Below, in pieces: positions 54,314 to 61,483 of a stretch of DNA of 64,000 nt (within the stretch, counting starts at the first letter, position 1; each line of letters begins with the position of its first letter). The notes below the pieces were generated by a model. The model was given only the letters and a program-made list of their open reading frames with translations, was not told the origin of the DNA and made no database searches. This DNA comes from Pedobacter nyackensis (GTDB lineage Bacteria > Bacteroidota > Bacteroidia > Sphingobacteriales > Sphingobacteriaceae). Location of the stretch: positions 33,390 through 97,389 of the forward strand of contig NZ_FWYB01000001.1 of assembly GCF_900176505.1 (NCBI RefSeq). The letters run 5' to 3'. Position numbers and translations under genes: made by a program.

Positions 54314-55197
54314 ATTTCGTTAAATCGGTCCTTCATGCCTAGTAATCCAAGGAGGCCTCCGGTATGTAAAGCTACTATTTTGTCTGTGGGTTTAAAATAC
54401 CTATCCGTGTACAGGCTATCAATTGCATAAAACATTTTTGCCGTATACACCGGATCGATCAGCATACCTTCTGCTGCGGTAAATTTCTTGATGAAATCAA
54501 TTAATACGGGAGTGGTTTTCGCATAACCTCCAAAATGAAAATTGGTATGAAGTACCAGCTGATCATTGCGGCCTGTATATTTTAGAATTTCATCCGCAAT
54601 AAAATCTCCCCCCTTTAAAACAGGAATAACATGTAAGGTGGTTTTTAGTCCGTGTTGATAGATGCCACTTAATAAACCAGCTGCAGTGGTCCCTGTTCCG
54701 GCAGCACAAAACAAATGATCGATGTCATTGGGTAATTCGGCAATGATTTCAGCGCATCCTTTTACGGCTTCGGCACTGGCCCCACCTTCATCAACGAAAA
54801 AAGCATTGCTATCTTCTGAAAAATACTTCTCAAATAATGATGCTTTGTGTTTATAACTTAGTCTGTCGGTAAAAATCAACTTCATGCCGTATAGTTTACA
54901 TAACAGTAGCATTTCGTTATTCACACACGCTATTTTCTCTCCACGTACAAAAGCCGTACATTTTAAACCTTTTCTTGAGCAGGCAGCAGCCGTTGCCACG
55001 AGGTGATTGGAGTAGGCGCCACCAAAGGTTACCAAATGGTTTTTTTGTTGTTCGCTGGCAGCGGCTAAGATATATTTAAGCTTGCGCCATTTGTTCCCAG
55101 AAATATATGGATCAATTAAATCATCTCTCTTTACGAAAATCTGATTCTCAGAAAAATGCTTTAACTGCTGCAGTGGACTGTATATATCTGTAAACAT
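54310..55197 (-). CDS. ACC deaminase/D-cysteine desulfhydrase-family PLP enzyme
   Basis: A 295-residue fold-type II PLP enzyme. The cofactor lysine lies in DPYISGNKWRKLKYILAAA near residue 37, followed by FGGAYSNHLVATAAACSRKGLKC and the phosphate-binding GTGTTAAGLLSG loop. Family members deaminate 1-aminocyclopropane-1-carboxylate or D-cysteine. Shorter members without clear ACC-specific residues are usually D-amino-acid lyases, so D-cysteine desulfhydrase is the more likely activity. It is first in a leftward group with the genes at 53480 and 52347. Confidence 0.87.
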   Translation of the reverse strand: MFTDIYSPLQQLKHFSENQIFVKRDDLIDPYISGNKWRKLKYILAAASEQQKNHLVTFGGAYSNHLVATAAACSRKGLKCTAFVRGEKIACVNNEMLLLCKLYGMKLIFTDRLSYKHKASLFEKYFSEDSNAFFVDEGGASAEAVKGCAEIIAELPNDIDHLFCAAGTGTTAAGLLSGIYQHGLKTTLHVIPVLKGGDFIADEILKYTGRNDQLVLHTNFHFGGYAKTTPVLIDFIKKFTAAEGMLIDPVYTAKMFYAIDSLYTDRYFKPTDKIVALHTGGLLGLLGMKDRFNEI

Positions 55198-55552
55198 CGC
55201 TACAAATATAGAGGCCTTTTGCTTTTAGCTGTTAATGTTTGAAATAAATCTTTTTAATCAGATAAGGGAAGAAATTGAGGATGATGATTACGTTTTGAGT
55301 AAAATTTTTCATAAGCGTGGTTTTTGTTTTTTCATTAATTATGAAGTAGTTATGCGCTTATCTGCAGGTTGTATAGCAGGTGAGTTTATAACGGTTTCGT
55401 TAATTCTGTGTTAGGTATACAGTGATGGTTAACAAAAAGCAGACCAATTCTTTTAAATATGTAATTGTTAAAGGTTAGTTTTGTAGAATGGAACCTGCAA
55501 AGCTAAAAGCTGCTGCAAGCTCCATTACCGAATAAATAAGAATAGAAATTAA
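55198..55552. other. Divergent intergenic region (355 bp), no confirmed gene
   Basis: Between the divergent ACC-deaminase-like and RluA genes. It holds promoters for both. A plus-strand frame at 55235-55414 (59 codons) and a minus-strand 26-codon frame MKNFTQNVIIILNFF... are open, but neither has a recognisable family. Confidence 0.5.
55235..55414 (+). CDS. Possible small ORF (59 aa), unproven
   Basis: ATG to TAG, 59 residues, with an acidic start (MFEINLFNQIREEIEDDDYV), a middle rich in aromatics and a hydrophobic end (AGEFITVSLILC). No family is recognised, and no convincing ribosome-binding site is visible. It may be chance in an AT-rich region. Confidence 0.2.
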   Translation: MFEINLFNQIREEIEDDDYVLSKIFHKRGFCFFINYEVVMRLSAGCIAGEFITVSLILC

Positions 55553-56581
55553 ATGGAAAACATTACCGAACCGGAATTAGAGGAGCAGGATTTATATGAG
55601 CATTTTAATATTGTTGTAGATAAAGGACAATCTTTGCTGCGCGTCGACAAGTTTTTGATGCAGCGCATGGAAAATGCGTCGCGTAACCGTATACAAAATG
55701 CAATTGATGCCGGGAATGTACTGGTTAATCAGAAAACGGTTAAACCGAGTTATAAGGTAAAACCTTTGGATGAAATATCCATTGTATTTCCACATCCACC
55801 CCGTGATACTGAAGTTTATCCGGAAGATATTCCTCTTGATATTGTATATGAAGATGAAGACCTCCTGGTAGTCAACAAGGTTGCCGGAATGGTGGTGCAC
55901 CCGGGTTTTAATAACTATACAGGAACCCTGGTTAACGCACTTGCTTTCCATTTTGAGCAATTGCCACAGCTACCGGGCAACGAAGGACGCCCGGGTTTGG
56001 TGCATCGTATTGATAAAGATACCTCTGGATTGCTGCTGATCAGTAAGAACGAGATTACAATGACTAAACTGGCAAAACAGTTTTTCGACCATAGCATTAC
56101 CCGTAAATATGTAGCCCTGGCATGGGGAGATATTGAGGATAATGGTACTGTTACCGGCTATATTGGTCGTAGTGCAAAGAACAGAATTGTGATGGATGTT
56201 TATGATGATGAAGAAAAAGGTAAGTGGTCGGTAACACATTATAAGGTGTTAGAACGTTTAGGTTATGTAACCCTAATTAGTTGTCAGCTTGAAACTGGCC
56301 GTACACATCAAATCAGAGCACATATGCAACATATTGGTCACCCTTTATTTAACGATGCCAATTACGGTGGAGATAAAATATTAAAAGGCACTACCTTTAA
56401 TAAGTACAAGCAATTTGTACAGAATTGTTTTGGAATTTTGCCACGTCAGGCGCTTCACGCACAAACTTTAGGATTTATTCATCCGCGTACTAAAAAGTAT
56501 ATGGAATTTGAAGCACCTTTGCCTTCCGATTTCGATTCGGCATTGAATAAATGGAGAAATTACATTGTACAACCAAGTTAA
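55553..56581 (+). CDS. RluA-family 23S rRNA pseudouridine synthase (RluD-like)
   Basis: A 342-residue enzyme that isomerises uridine to pseudouridine in large-subunit rRNA. An S4 RNA-binding domain lies at about 25-75 (LLRVDKFLMQRMENASRNRIQNAI). The catalytic domain has the block RPGLVHRIDKDTSGLLLISK with the catalytic Asp near residue 148. The later LETGRTHQIRAHMQHIGHPLFNDANYGGDK motif is also conserved. The domain order S4-catalytic and the length fit RluD, which modifies helix 69, but RluC-type specificity is not excluded. The class IV aminotransferase gene follows after 18 bp. Confidence 0.93.
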   Translation: MENITEPELEEQDLYEHFNIVVDKGQSLLRVDKFLMQRMENASRNRIQNAIDAGNVLVNQKTVKPSYKVKPLDEISIVFPHPPRDTEVYPEDIPLDIVYEDEDLLVVNKVAGMVVHPGFNNYTGTLVNALAFHFEQLPQLPGNEGRPGLVHRIDKDTSGLLLISKNEITMTKLAKQFFDHSITRKYVALAWGDIEDNGTVTGYIGRSAKNRIVMDVYDDEEKGKWSVTHYKVLERLGYVTLISCQLETGRTHQIRAHMQHIGHPLFNDANYGGDKILKGTTFNKYKQFVQNCFGILPRQALHAQTLGFIHPRTKKYMEFEAPLPSDFDSALNKWRNYIVQPS

Positions 56582-56599
56582 GGCCCTCGCCAATCATAA

Positions 56600-57439
56600 A
56601 TGCAACACGAATATATTTTACATAATGACGAGTTTGTTCTCGTTAATCACCCGATTCTAACGGCTGGTAACCGTGGATTCAAATATGGCGACGGACTCTT
56701 TGAGACGATGCGCATGTGCAACGGCAAGCTTAAATTTGCCGAGCTACATGCGGACCGGTTAAGGGCGGGAATGGTAGCCCTTAAAATGGAAGGCAGTGCC
56801 TTGCTCGATGAGTATTTTTTGAAGCAAAAGACTGCAGAACTTTGCAAAAAGAATAAATTAAAGGAGAATGTACGCTTTAGACTGTCGGTTTACAGAGCAG
56901 GCGATGGATTATATACCCCTAACAGTAACAAGGCAGGCTATGTTTTAGAAGCTTCGGCATTGGAAGAAAGCAATTATGAACTCAATAAGAAAGGATTGAT
57001 TATTGATGTTTTTGATGAATTGACGAAACCGGTAAACAGTCTTTCCAACTATAAAACAAGTAATGCTTTGTTGTATGTGATGGCTGGGTTGTATAAAAAA
57101 CAGCACAGACTTGATGACGCTTTCATTCTAAACCAGCATGGCTTTTTATGTGAAAGTATCAGTTCCAATATTTTCGTGGTGTACGACAAAAAGATTTATA
57201 CCCCCGCATTATCAGAAGGCTGTGTAGCCGGAGTGATGCGTAATGTAGTGATGGGGATGGCCCGATCGCACGATATTGAGGTGATTGAGGCGCAGATTAA
57301 TCCTGAAATTTTAAAAGCAGCAGAAGAGATATTCATAACCAATGCCATCAGTGGAATCCGCTGGGTAATGGGATATGGTCGCAAGCGTTATTTTAATGAG
57401 ATCACTAAGCTCTTAAGTGCTAAGCTAAATACCTTATAA
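56600..57439 (+). CDS. Class IV PLP aminotransferase (possible 4-amino-4-deoxychorismate lyase)
   Basis: A 279-residue fold-type IV PLP enzyme. The cofactor lysine is in NSLSNYKTSNALLYVMAG near residue 153. The N-terminal NRGFKYGDGLFETMRMCNGK and the later LCESISSNIFVVYDKKIYTPALSEGCVAGVMRN region are typical of the family. In this group PabC lyases, branched-chain aminotransferases and D-amino-acid transaminases look alike. Small size and the presence of a lone pabB (13028-14296) in the window favour PabC, but this is not proven. Confidence 0.82.
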   Translation: MQHEYILHNDEFVLVNHPILTAGNRGFKYGDGLFETMRMCNGKLKFAELHADRLRAGMVALKMEGSALLDEYFLKQKTAELCKKNKLKENVRFRLSVYRAGDGLYTPNSNKAGYVLEASALEESNYELNKKGLIIDVFDELTKPVNSLSNYKTSNALLYVMAGLYKKQHRLDDAFILNQHGFLCESISSNIFVVYDKKIYTPALSEGCVAGVMRNVVMGMARSHDIEVIEAQINPEILKAAEEIFITNAISGIRWVMGYGRKRYFNEITKLLSAKLNTL

Positions 57440-57469
57440 TTCCTGCGGAAACTATTAACGATAAAGAAT

Positions 57470-57501
57470 GATAAGCGGGCAAGAGAAATTGTCCGCTTAT
57501 C
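57470..57501. terminator. Bidirectional terminator-like hairpin between convergent genes
   Basis: Arms 57470-57482 and 57489-57501 pair over about 13 bp with one non-Watson-Crick pair and a 6 nt loop, between the class IV aminotransferase and fmt genes. T runs are weak on both sides. Confidence 0.65.
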
Positions 57502-57508
57502 CTATTGG

Positions 57509-58417
57509 TTATAGTCGCATACCTCTTAAAAACTCTTCAACTTTCATGCGTTTCTTACCTTCGTACTGCAAATCGGTAACTTTAATGAAACCATCTTTTG
57601 CAGCGAATTTTAGGTAGCTTTTGCCATCGGATAAAAAGGCTCCTGGAGAAATACCCGGTTCATTCTCTTCAAATTCAGCTTTAAAAACCTTAAGTGTTTT
57701 ATCGTTTAATTTGGTGAAAGCAGTAGGATATGGGCTTAATCCGCGGATCAGGTTATAGATGCTACTCCCTGGCTGATTCCAATCAATTAAGCAGTGTTCT
57801 TTAAATATTTTTGGGGCATGCTTAAGTTCGTCACTTTGAATTTGTGGTTGTTCTTTGTAATCTCCCGCTTCAATTGCCTTCACTGTCTTTACCAGTAAAC
57901 CTGCACCAACGTTCATCAGGTTATCATGTAAATCTCCAGCCGTATCATCAGCTGCAATTTTTACTTTTTCAGCAAAGATGATGTCACCAGTATCAATTTC
58001 ATGTTTCAAAAAGAAGGTGGTTACGCCACTTTCCTTTTCGCCATTGATGATAGCATGGTTAATAGGGGCAGCTCCACGATATTGAGGCAATAAGGATCCA
58101 TGTAGATTGATGGTGCCTTTAGGGGGCATGTTCCATACCATTTCAGGTAACATCCTGAATGCTACCACTACATGAAGATCTGCATTTAAAGCCTTTAATT
58201 CTTCAATAAATACAGGGTCTTTAAGCTTTAAAGGTTGTAGTACTTTCAGCCCTTTTGATATTGCATACTGCTTAACTGCACTTTCCTGTAGTTTTTGACC
58301 ACGACCTGCAGGCTTATCAGCAGCGGTAACCACACCAACAACATTAAACCCAGCCTCAACTAAAGCACTTAAAGAAGCAACTGCAAAATCGGGCGTACCC
58401 ATAAAAACTATATTCAT
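57509..58417 (-). CDS. fmt: Methionyl-tRNA formyltransferase
   Basis: Formylates the initiator Met-tRNA using 10-formyltetrahydrofolate. The ATG at 58417 (MNIVFMGTPDFAVASLSALVEAG) is the normal start; the frame is open to 58477, but those 20 residues are not part of the family. Motifs are the THF-binding LHGSLLPQYRGAAPINHAIINGEKESGVTTF block near residue 115 and the HEIDTGDI loop. The C-terminal OB-fold (PYPTAFTKLNDKTLKVFKAEF) is complete, giving 302 residues. Confidence 0.96.
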   Translation of the reverse strand: MNIVFMGTPDFAVASLSALVEAGFNVVGVVTAADKPAGRGQKLQESAVKQYAISKGLKVLQPLKLKDPVFIEELKALNADLHVVVAFRMLPEMVWNMPPKGTINLHGSLLPQYRGAAPINHAIINGEKESGVTTFFLKHEIDTGDIIFAEKVKIAADDTAGDLHDNLMNVGAGLLVKTVKAIEAGDYKEQPQIQSDELKHAPKIFKEHCLIDWNQPGSSIYNLIRGLSPYPTAFTKLNDKTLKVFKAEFEENEPGISPGAFLSDGKSYLKFAAKDGFIKVTDLQYEGKKRMKVEEFLRGMRL

Positions 58418-58476
58418 ACCTGTCTGTTTGTTTAACAACAGCAAAATAACTAAAAATTTAACGCATATTTTATTCA

Positions 58477-58623
58477 ATGTATACAGCCCAGCCCTTAGAT
58501 GACCTTAAAGATAGTGGCCTGGTTTATTCAACAGATAGCCAGCCAGGCATATACAGGAAGGGGCAGTCCGGAAAGTTTTATTATGTAGATAAGGACGGCA
58601 AGCGGATTATGAAAAAGTGCTGA
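58477..58623 (+). pseudogene. Remnant or stand-alone N-terminal fragment of DNA topoisomerase IB
   Basis: A 48-codon frame (ATG to TGA) reading LKDSGLVYSTDSQPGIYRKG...FYYVDKDGKRI. This matches the N-terminal region of bacterial topoisomerase IB (pattern AGLxYVSDxxPGIxRxxxGKxFxYxDxxGxxI), and stops where the full enzyme would continue for about 300 residues. A terminator follows 18 bp later. It may be the relic of a deletion, or a small independent protein. No catalytic residues are present, so it cannot be an active topoisomerase. Confidence 0.6.
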
Positions 58624-58641
58624 TGCAGTTTTTAAGCGCAA

Positions 58642-58684
58642 CCCAAAAGAATAAATTGTAACTTATTCTTTTGGGGCTTTTTTT
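58642..58684 (+). terminator. Rho-independent terminator after the topoisomerase IB fragment
   Basis: A perfect 13 bp stem (58642-58654 with 58663-58675), an 8 nt loop, and a T7 run at 58678-58684. It also overlaps the stop codon of the minus-strand small gene. Confidence 0.88.
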
Positions 58685-58881
58685 ATTGGATGTACCGGTT
58701 GCTCATCCTCTTCGCGCTGTTTAGCAGGGTTCTTGAAATTGGGCTCTATACCCTTGTAGACTTCATCCTCCGGTTTTTTTACCACTTTATCACCTTCAGG
58801 AACCTTATCTTTCGGAATTTCTTCCTGATAGTTACTACCTGGGGTATCGCTTTTCTTTTTAGGCTGGTTTTTCATATCCAT
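58663..58881 (-). CDS. Small hydrophilic, charged protein of unknown function
   Basis: About 72 residues from the ATG at 58881 (MDMKNQPKKKSD); ATGs at 58899 and 58875 are also possible. It is rich in Lys, Glu, Pro and Asp (PEGDKVVKKPEDEVYKGIEPNFKNPAKQREEDEQPVHPIKKAPKE) and predicted to be disordered. No domain is recognised. It starts 26 bp downstream of the namZ gene on the same strand. Its C-terminal codons lie within the terminator hairpin of the opposite strand. Confidence 0.6.
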   Translation of the reverse strand: MDMKNQPKKKSDTPGSNYQEEIPKDKVPEGDKVVKKPEDEVYKGIEPNFKNPAKQREEDEQPVHPIKKAPKE

Positions 58882-58907
58882 TTGTTTATAAATAACCAAT
58901 TAGTTAC

Positions 58908-60182
58908 TTATGGATACAACAAATACTTTTTACGCATTGTTTTGTATTTGCTCAATCCCGGCTCCCAGCTTGCCCTGATTTCTTTTTCCGATTTCCCGGC
59001 AATGATCTGTTTCCTGAAATCAGCAACTCCAATAAGTCTTTCAATCACTCCCATTTGCTTGCTTAGCTTAGAATTAAAGAAGTCGCCTTTGTTTGGCGAA
59101 GCTTTATACAGTTCAATGATCCAGCCCAGGTTAATCTGTTTCGTTTTTCTAAAATTGGAAACATCATAATTTCTTAAGTCTAAACCATAACAAACCTGGT
59201 TCATGAATAGCGGTGTTTCTGCCATTCCTTTAATGCTTACAGGGGTGAATGAAAAGCTATACTTGCCTTTTAAAGCCGGTGCTCCCACTACAGTAAAGGG
59301 GAATTGGGTACCACGACCATGGTTTAAATAAGTGCCTTCAAACAAGCATGTAGAAGGGTATAACAAGATAGATTGGGCTGTATTCAGATTAGGGGAAGGC
59401 TTTACAGGCAATTCATAAGGCATGTCATGTGTATAATTTGCTACCTTGATGATCTTGATCCTGCACTTCAGTTTATTATCCAGCCAGCCTTCACCATTTA
59501 GCATTTGTGCATATTCACCTACGGTTAAACCATGTACAATTGGAATGGGTTTTAAGCCAATACCTGATTTGAATTGCGGGTCTAGTATTGGTCCGTCAAT
59601 ATAAAATCCATTGGGGTTGGGTCTGTCCAGGATCAGTACTTCTTTATTATGCTCAGCACAAGCTTCCATTACATGTTGCAATGTATTGATGTAGGTATAA
59701 AAGCGTACACCAACATCCTGAATGTCGAATACCATCACATCTACATCAGCGAGGTCTTCTTTTGTCGGAATTGAATGCTTGCCATATAAGGAAACGGCCT
59801 TGATGCCTGTTTTTTTATCCACATCATCATCAACATGTATCCCGGCACTGGCATCTCCTCTAAAACCATGTTCAGGACCAAAAATCTTAACAATATTTAC
59901 CTCTAGTTTCAACAGACTATCTACCGTAGTTTCTTTACCAATAATTGAGGTCGGGTTAACCACCATGCCCACGCGTTTCCCTTTTAAATAGGGTACATAG
60001 AGGTCGGTTTGTTCTGCCCCTGTAATTAATTTTTCTTGCCTGGGTTTATCAATATCTTCAGCCTTTATCTTATATGGATTTGGAACGGCTGGATTAAAGG
60101 CTACAGAAGCGGAAGGACCGCAGGCCAGTAGTACAGATGAAAGAAGTAAAGCCTGGAAGAGTTGTGTTAAGGATTGTGCCAT
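58908..60182 (-). CDS. namZ: DUF1343 exo-beta-N-acetylmuramidase lipoprotein (NamZ-like)
   Basis: A 424-residue lipoprotein (lipobox LLAC, Cys21). The DUF1343 domain follows: VGMVVNPTSIIGKETTVDSLL, KIFGPEHGFRGDASAGIHVDDDVDKKTGI, DVMVFDIQDVGVRFYTYINTLQHVMEA, VLILDRPNPNGFYIDGPI. NamZ enzymes release N-acetylmuramic acid from the non-reducing ends of peptidoglycan fragments. The Glu in GPEHGFRG and Asp and Asn of the later motifs are the likely active-site residues. It is probably periplasmic and part of cell-wall recycling. Confidence 0.88.
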   Translation of the reverse strand: MAQSLTQLFQALLLSSVLLACGPSASVAFNPAVPNPYKIKAEDIDKPRQEKLITGAEQTDLYVPYLKGKRVGMVVNPTSIIGKETTVDSLLKLEVNIVKIFGPEHGFRGDASAGIHVDDDVDKKTGIKAVSLYGKHSIPTKEDLADVDVMVFDIQDVGVRFYTYINTLQHVMEACAEHNKEVLILDRPNPNGFYIDGPILDPQFKSGIGLKPIPIVHGLTVGEYAQMLNGEGWLDNKLKCRIKIIKVANYTHDMPYELPVKPSPNLNTAQSILLYPSTCLFEGTYLNHGRGTQFPFTVVGAPALKGKYSFSFTPVSIKGMAETPLFMNQVCYGLDLRNYDVSNFRKTKQINLGWIIELYKASPNKGDFFNSKLSKQMGVIERLIGVADFRKQIIAGKSEKEIRASWEPGLSKYKTMRKKYLLYP

Positions 60183-60262
60183 TTAAGAACCTTTTTAATT
60201 TTAAATACTTTAAATCGAAATCAAATAACCATTTTTGCTAAGTTACCATTTATTGCAGAAGG

Positions 60263-61483
60263 TTGAATACAGAATATTTCATAGCAGGGCGGATAGCCAT
60301 AAAATCAGAGCGTACTTTTTCTAAGCTTATTGTTCGGATAGCGATAGCAGGCGTGATGCTTAGTCTGGCCGTGATGATGCTTTCTGTGGCCATTATAAAA
60401 GGATTTAAAACAGAAATACAAGAAAAGGTAAGAGGTTACATCGGTGATGTAAGGATATTTAAGCATGGCTTAAACAATTCCTTTGAACTGACTCCCTTTG
60501 TCCCCGAAAAGGAAACCATAGCTCAGCTAAAAAATAATCCAGAGGTCGAGTTCTATCAACCATATGCAACCAAGCCAGCAATTATTTCAGCCAATAATGA
60601 GATTGAAGGGATTAATTTTAAAGGGATAGATAAGACTTTTAACTGGGATTATATCCGTAAACACCTGGTAAGCGGTGATGTGATCGACTTTACCGATAGT
60701 GTTAAGGCGACCAAGCAGATCCTCATTTCCCAGTTCACTGCTAACCGATTGAAATTAAAGGTGGGTGATGATTTTATCATGTATTTTGTACAAAATCCTC
60801 CAAGAAAACGTCCCTTTAAAATTGTGGGGATATATGATATTGGTGTTGAAGAGATTGATAAGGGCTTTGTAATCGGCGACCTGAATATTATCAGAAGGCT
60901 GAATAACTGGAAACCTGATGAAATCGGAGGTATTGAGATCAGGATCAAGGATTTTGCTAAGTTAAAGGCCGTTTCTGATGGTATTTATGAAAATATGGAG
61001 CTGAAGTTAAAGTCAGAATCGGTTTCTGAATACTTTCCGGCCATATTTACCTGGCTTTCCTTGTTGGATGTCAACACAAAAGTACTGTTGGTGCTGATGA
61101 TGGTAGTAGGAGTAATCAATATGGTAACGGCTTTGCTGATTATGATTCTTGAACGAACCAATATGATCGGAATTCTGAAAGCGTTTGGTATGTCGGACTA
61201 TAGCGTAATGAAAATATTTCTGTACAACGCTTTATACCTGGTTGGTCTGGGCTTATTGCTTGGTAATATATTGGGACTGGGATTAGGCTTTTTGCAGCAG
61301 TACACGCACATCTATAAGCTAGATCAGTCGTCCTATTACTTATCTTATGTGCCGGTCGAAATTCACTTTGCTGACGTACTCGTTTTAAACCTTGCTACCA
61401 TAGTTATTTGCTTTATGGTACTTATCCTGCCTTCCATGTTGGTCAGCAGAATAAGCCCTTTAAAAGCAATCAGGTTTAAATAA
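60263..61483 (+). CDS. FtsX/LolC-like ABC transporter permease
   Basis: A 406-residue membrane protein: a first membrane helix (about 25-45, IAIAGVMLSLAVMMLSVAI), a periplasmic MacB-like domain, and three C-terminal membrane helices. These are characteristic of the LolC/LolE and FtsX families. It would be a subunit of a lipoprotein-releasing or mechanotransmission ABC complex; the ATPase is not adjacent. A TTG codon (60263) is the most upstream start that keeps the normal MNTEYFIAGRIAIK N-terminus. It ends directly next to the stop of the S9 peptidase gene. Confidence 0.9.
   Translation: MNTEYFIAGRIAIKSERTFSKLIVRIAIAGVMLSLAVMMLSVAIIKGFKTEIQEKVRGYIGDVRIFKHGLNNSFELTPFVPEKETIAQLKNNPEVEFYQPYATKPAIISANNEIEGINFKGIDKTFNWDYIRKHLVSGDVIDFTDSVKATKQILISQFTANRLKLKVGDDFIMYFVQNPPRKRPFKIVGIYDIGVEEIDKGFVIGDLNIIRRLNNWKPDEIGGIEIRIKDFAKLKAVSDGIYENMELKLKSESVSEYFPAIFTWLSLLDVNTKVLLVLMMVVGVINMVTALLIMILERTNMIGILKAFGMSDYSVMKIFLYNALYLVGLGLLLGNILGLGLGFLQQYTHIYKLDQSSYYLSYVPVEIHFADVLVLNLATIVICFMVLILPSMLVSRISPLKAIRFK

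Noticed and set aside
55415..55420. Single GTATAC half-site near the RluA gene
   Set aside because: No partner half-site at 23 bp, so not counted as a member of the GntR regulon. The GTATAC at 58479 was rejected for the same reason.
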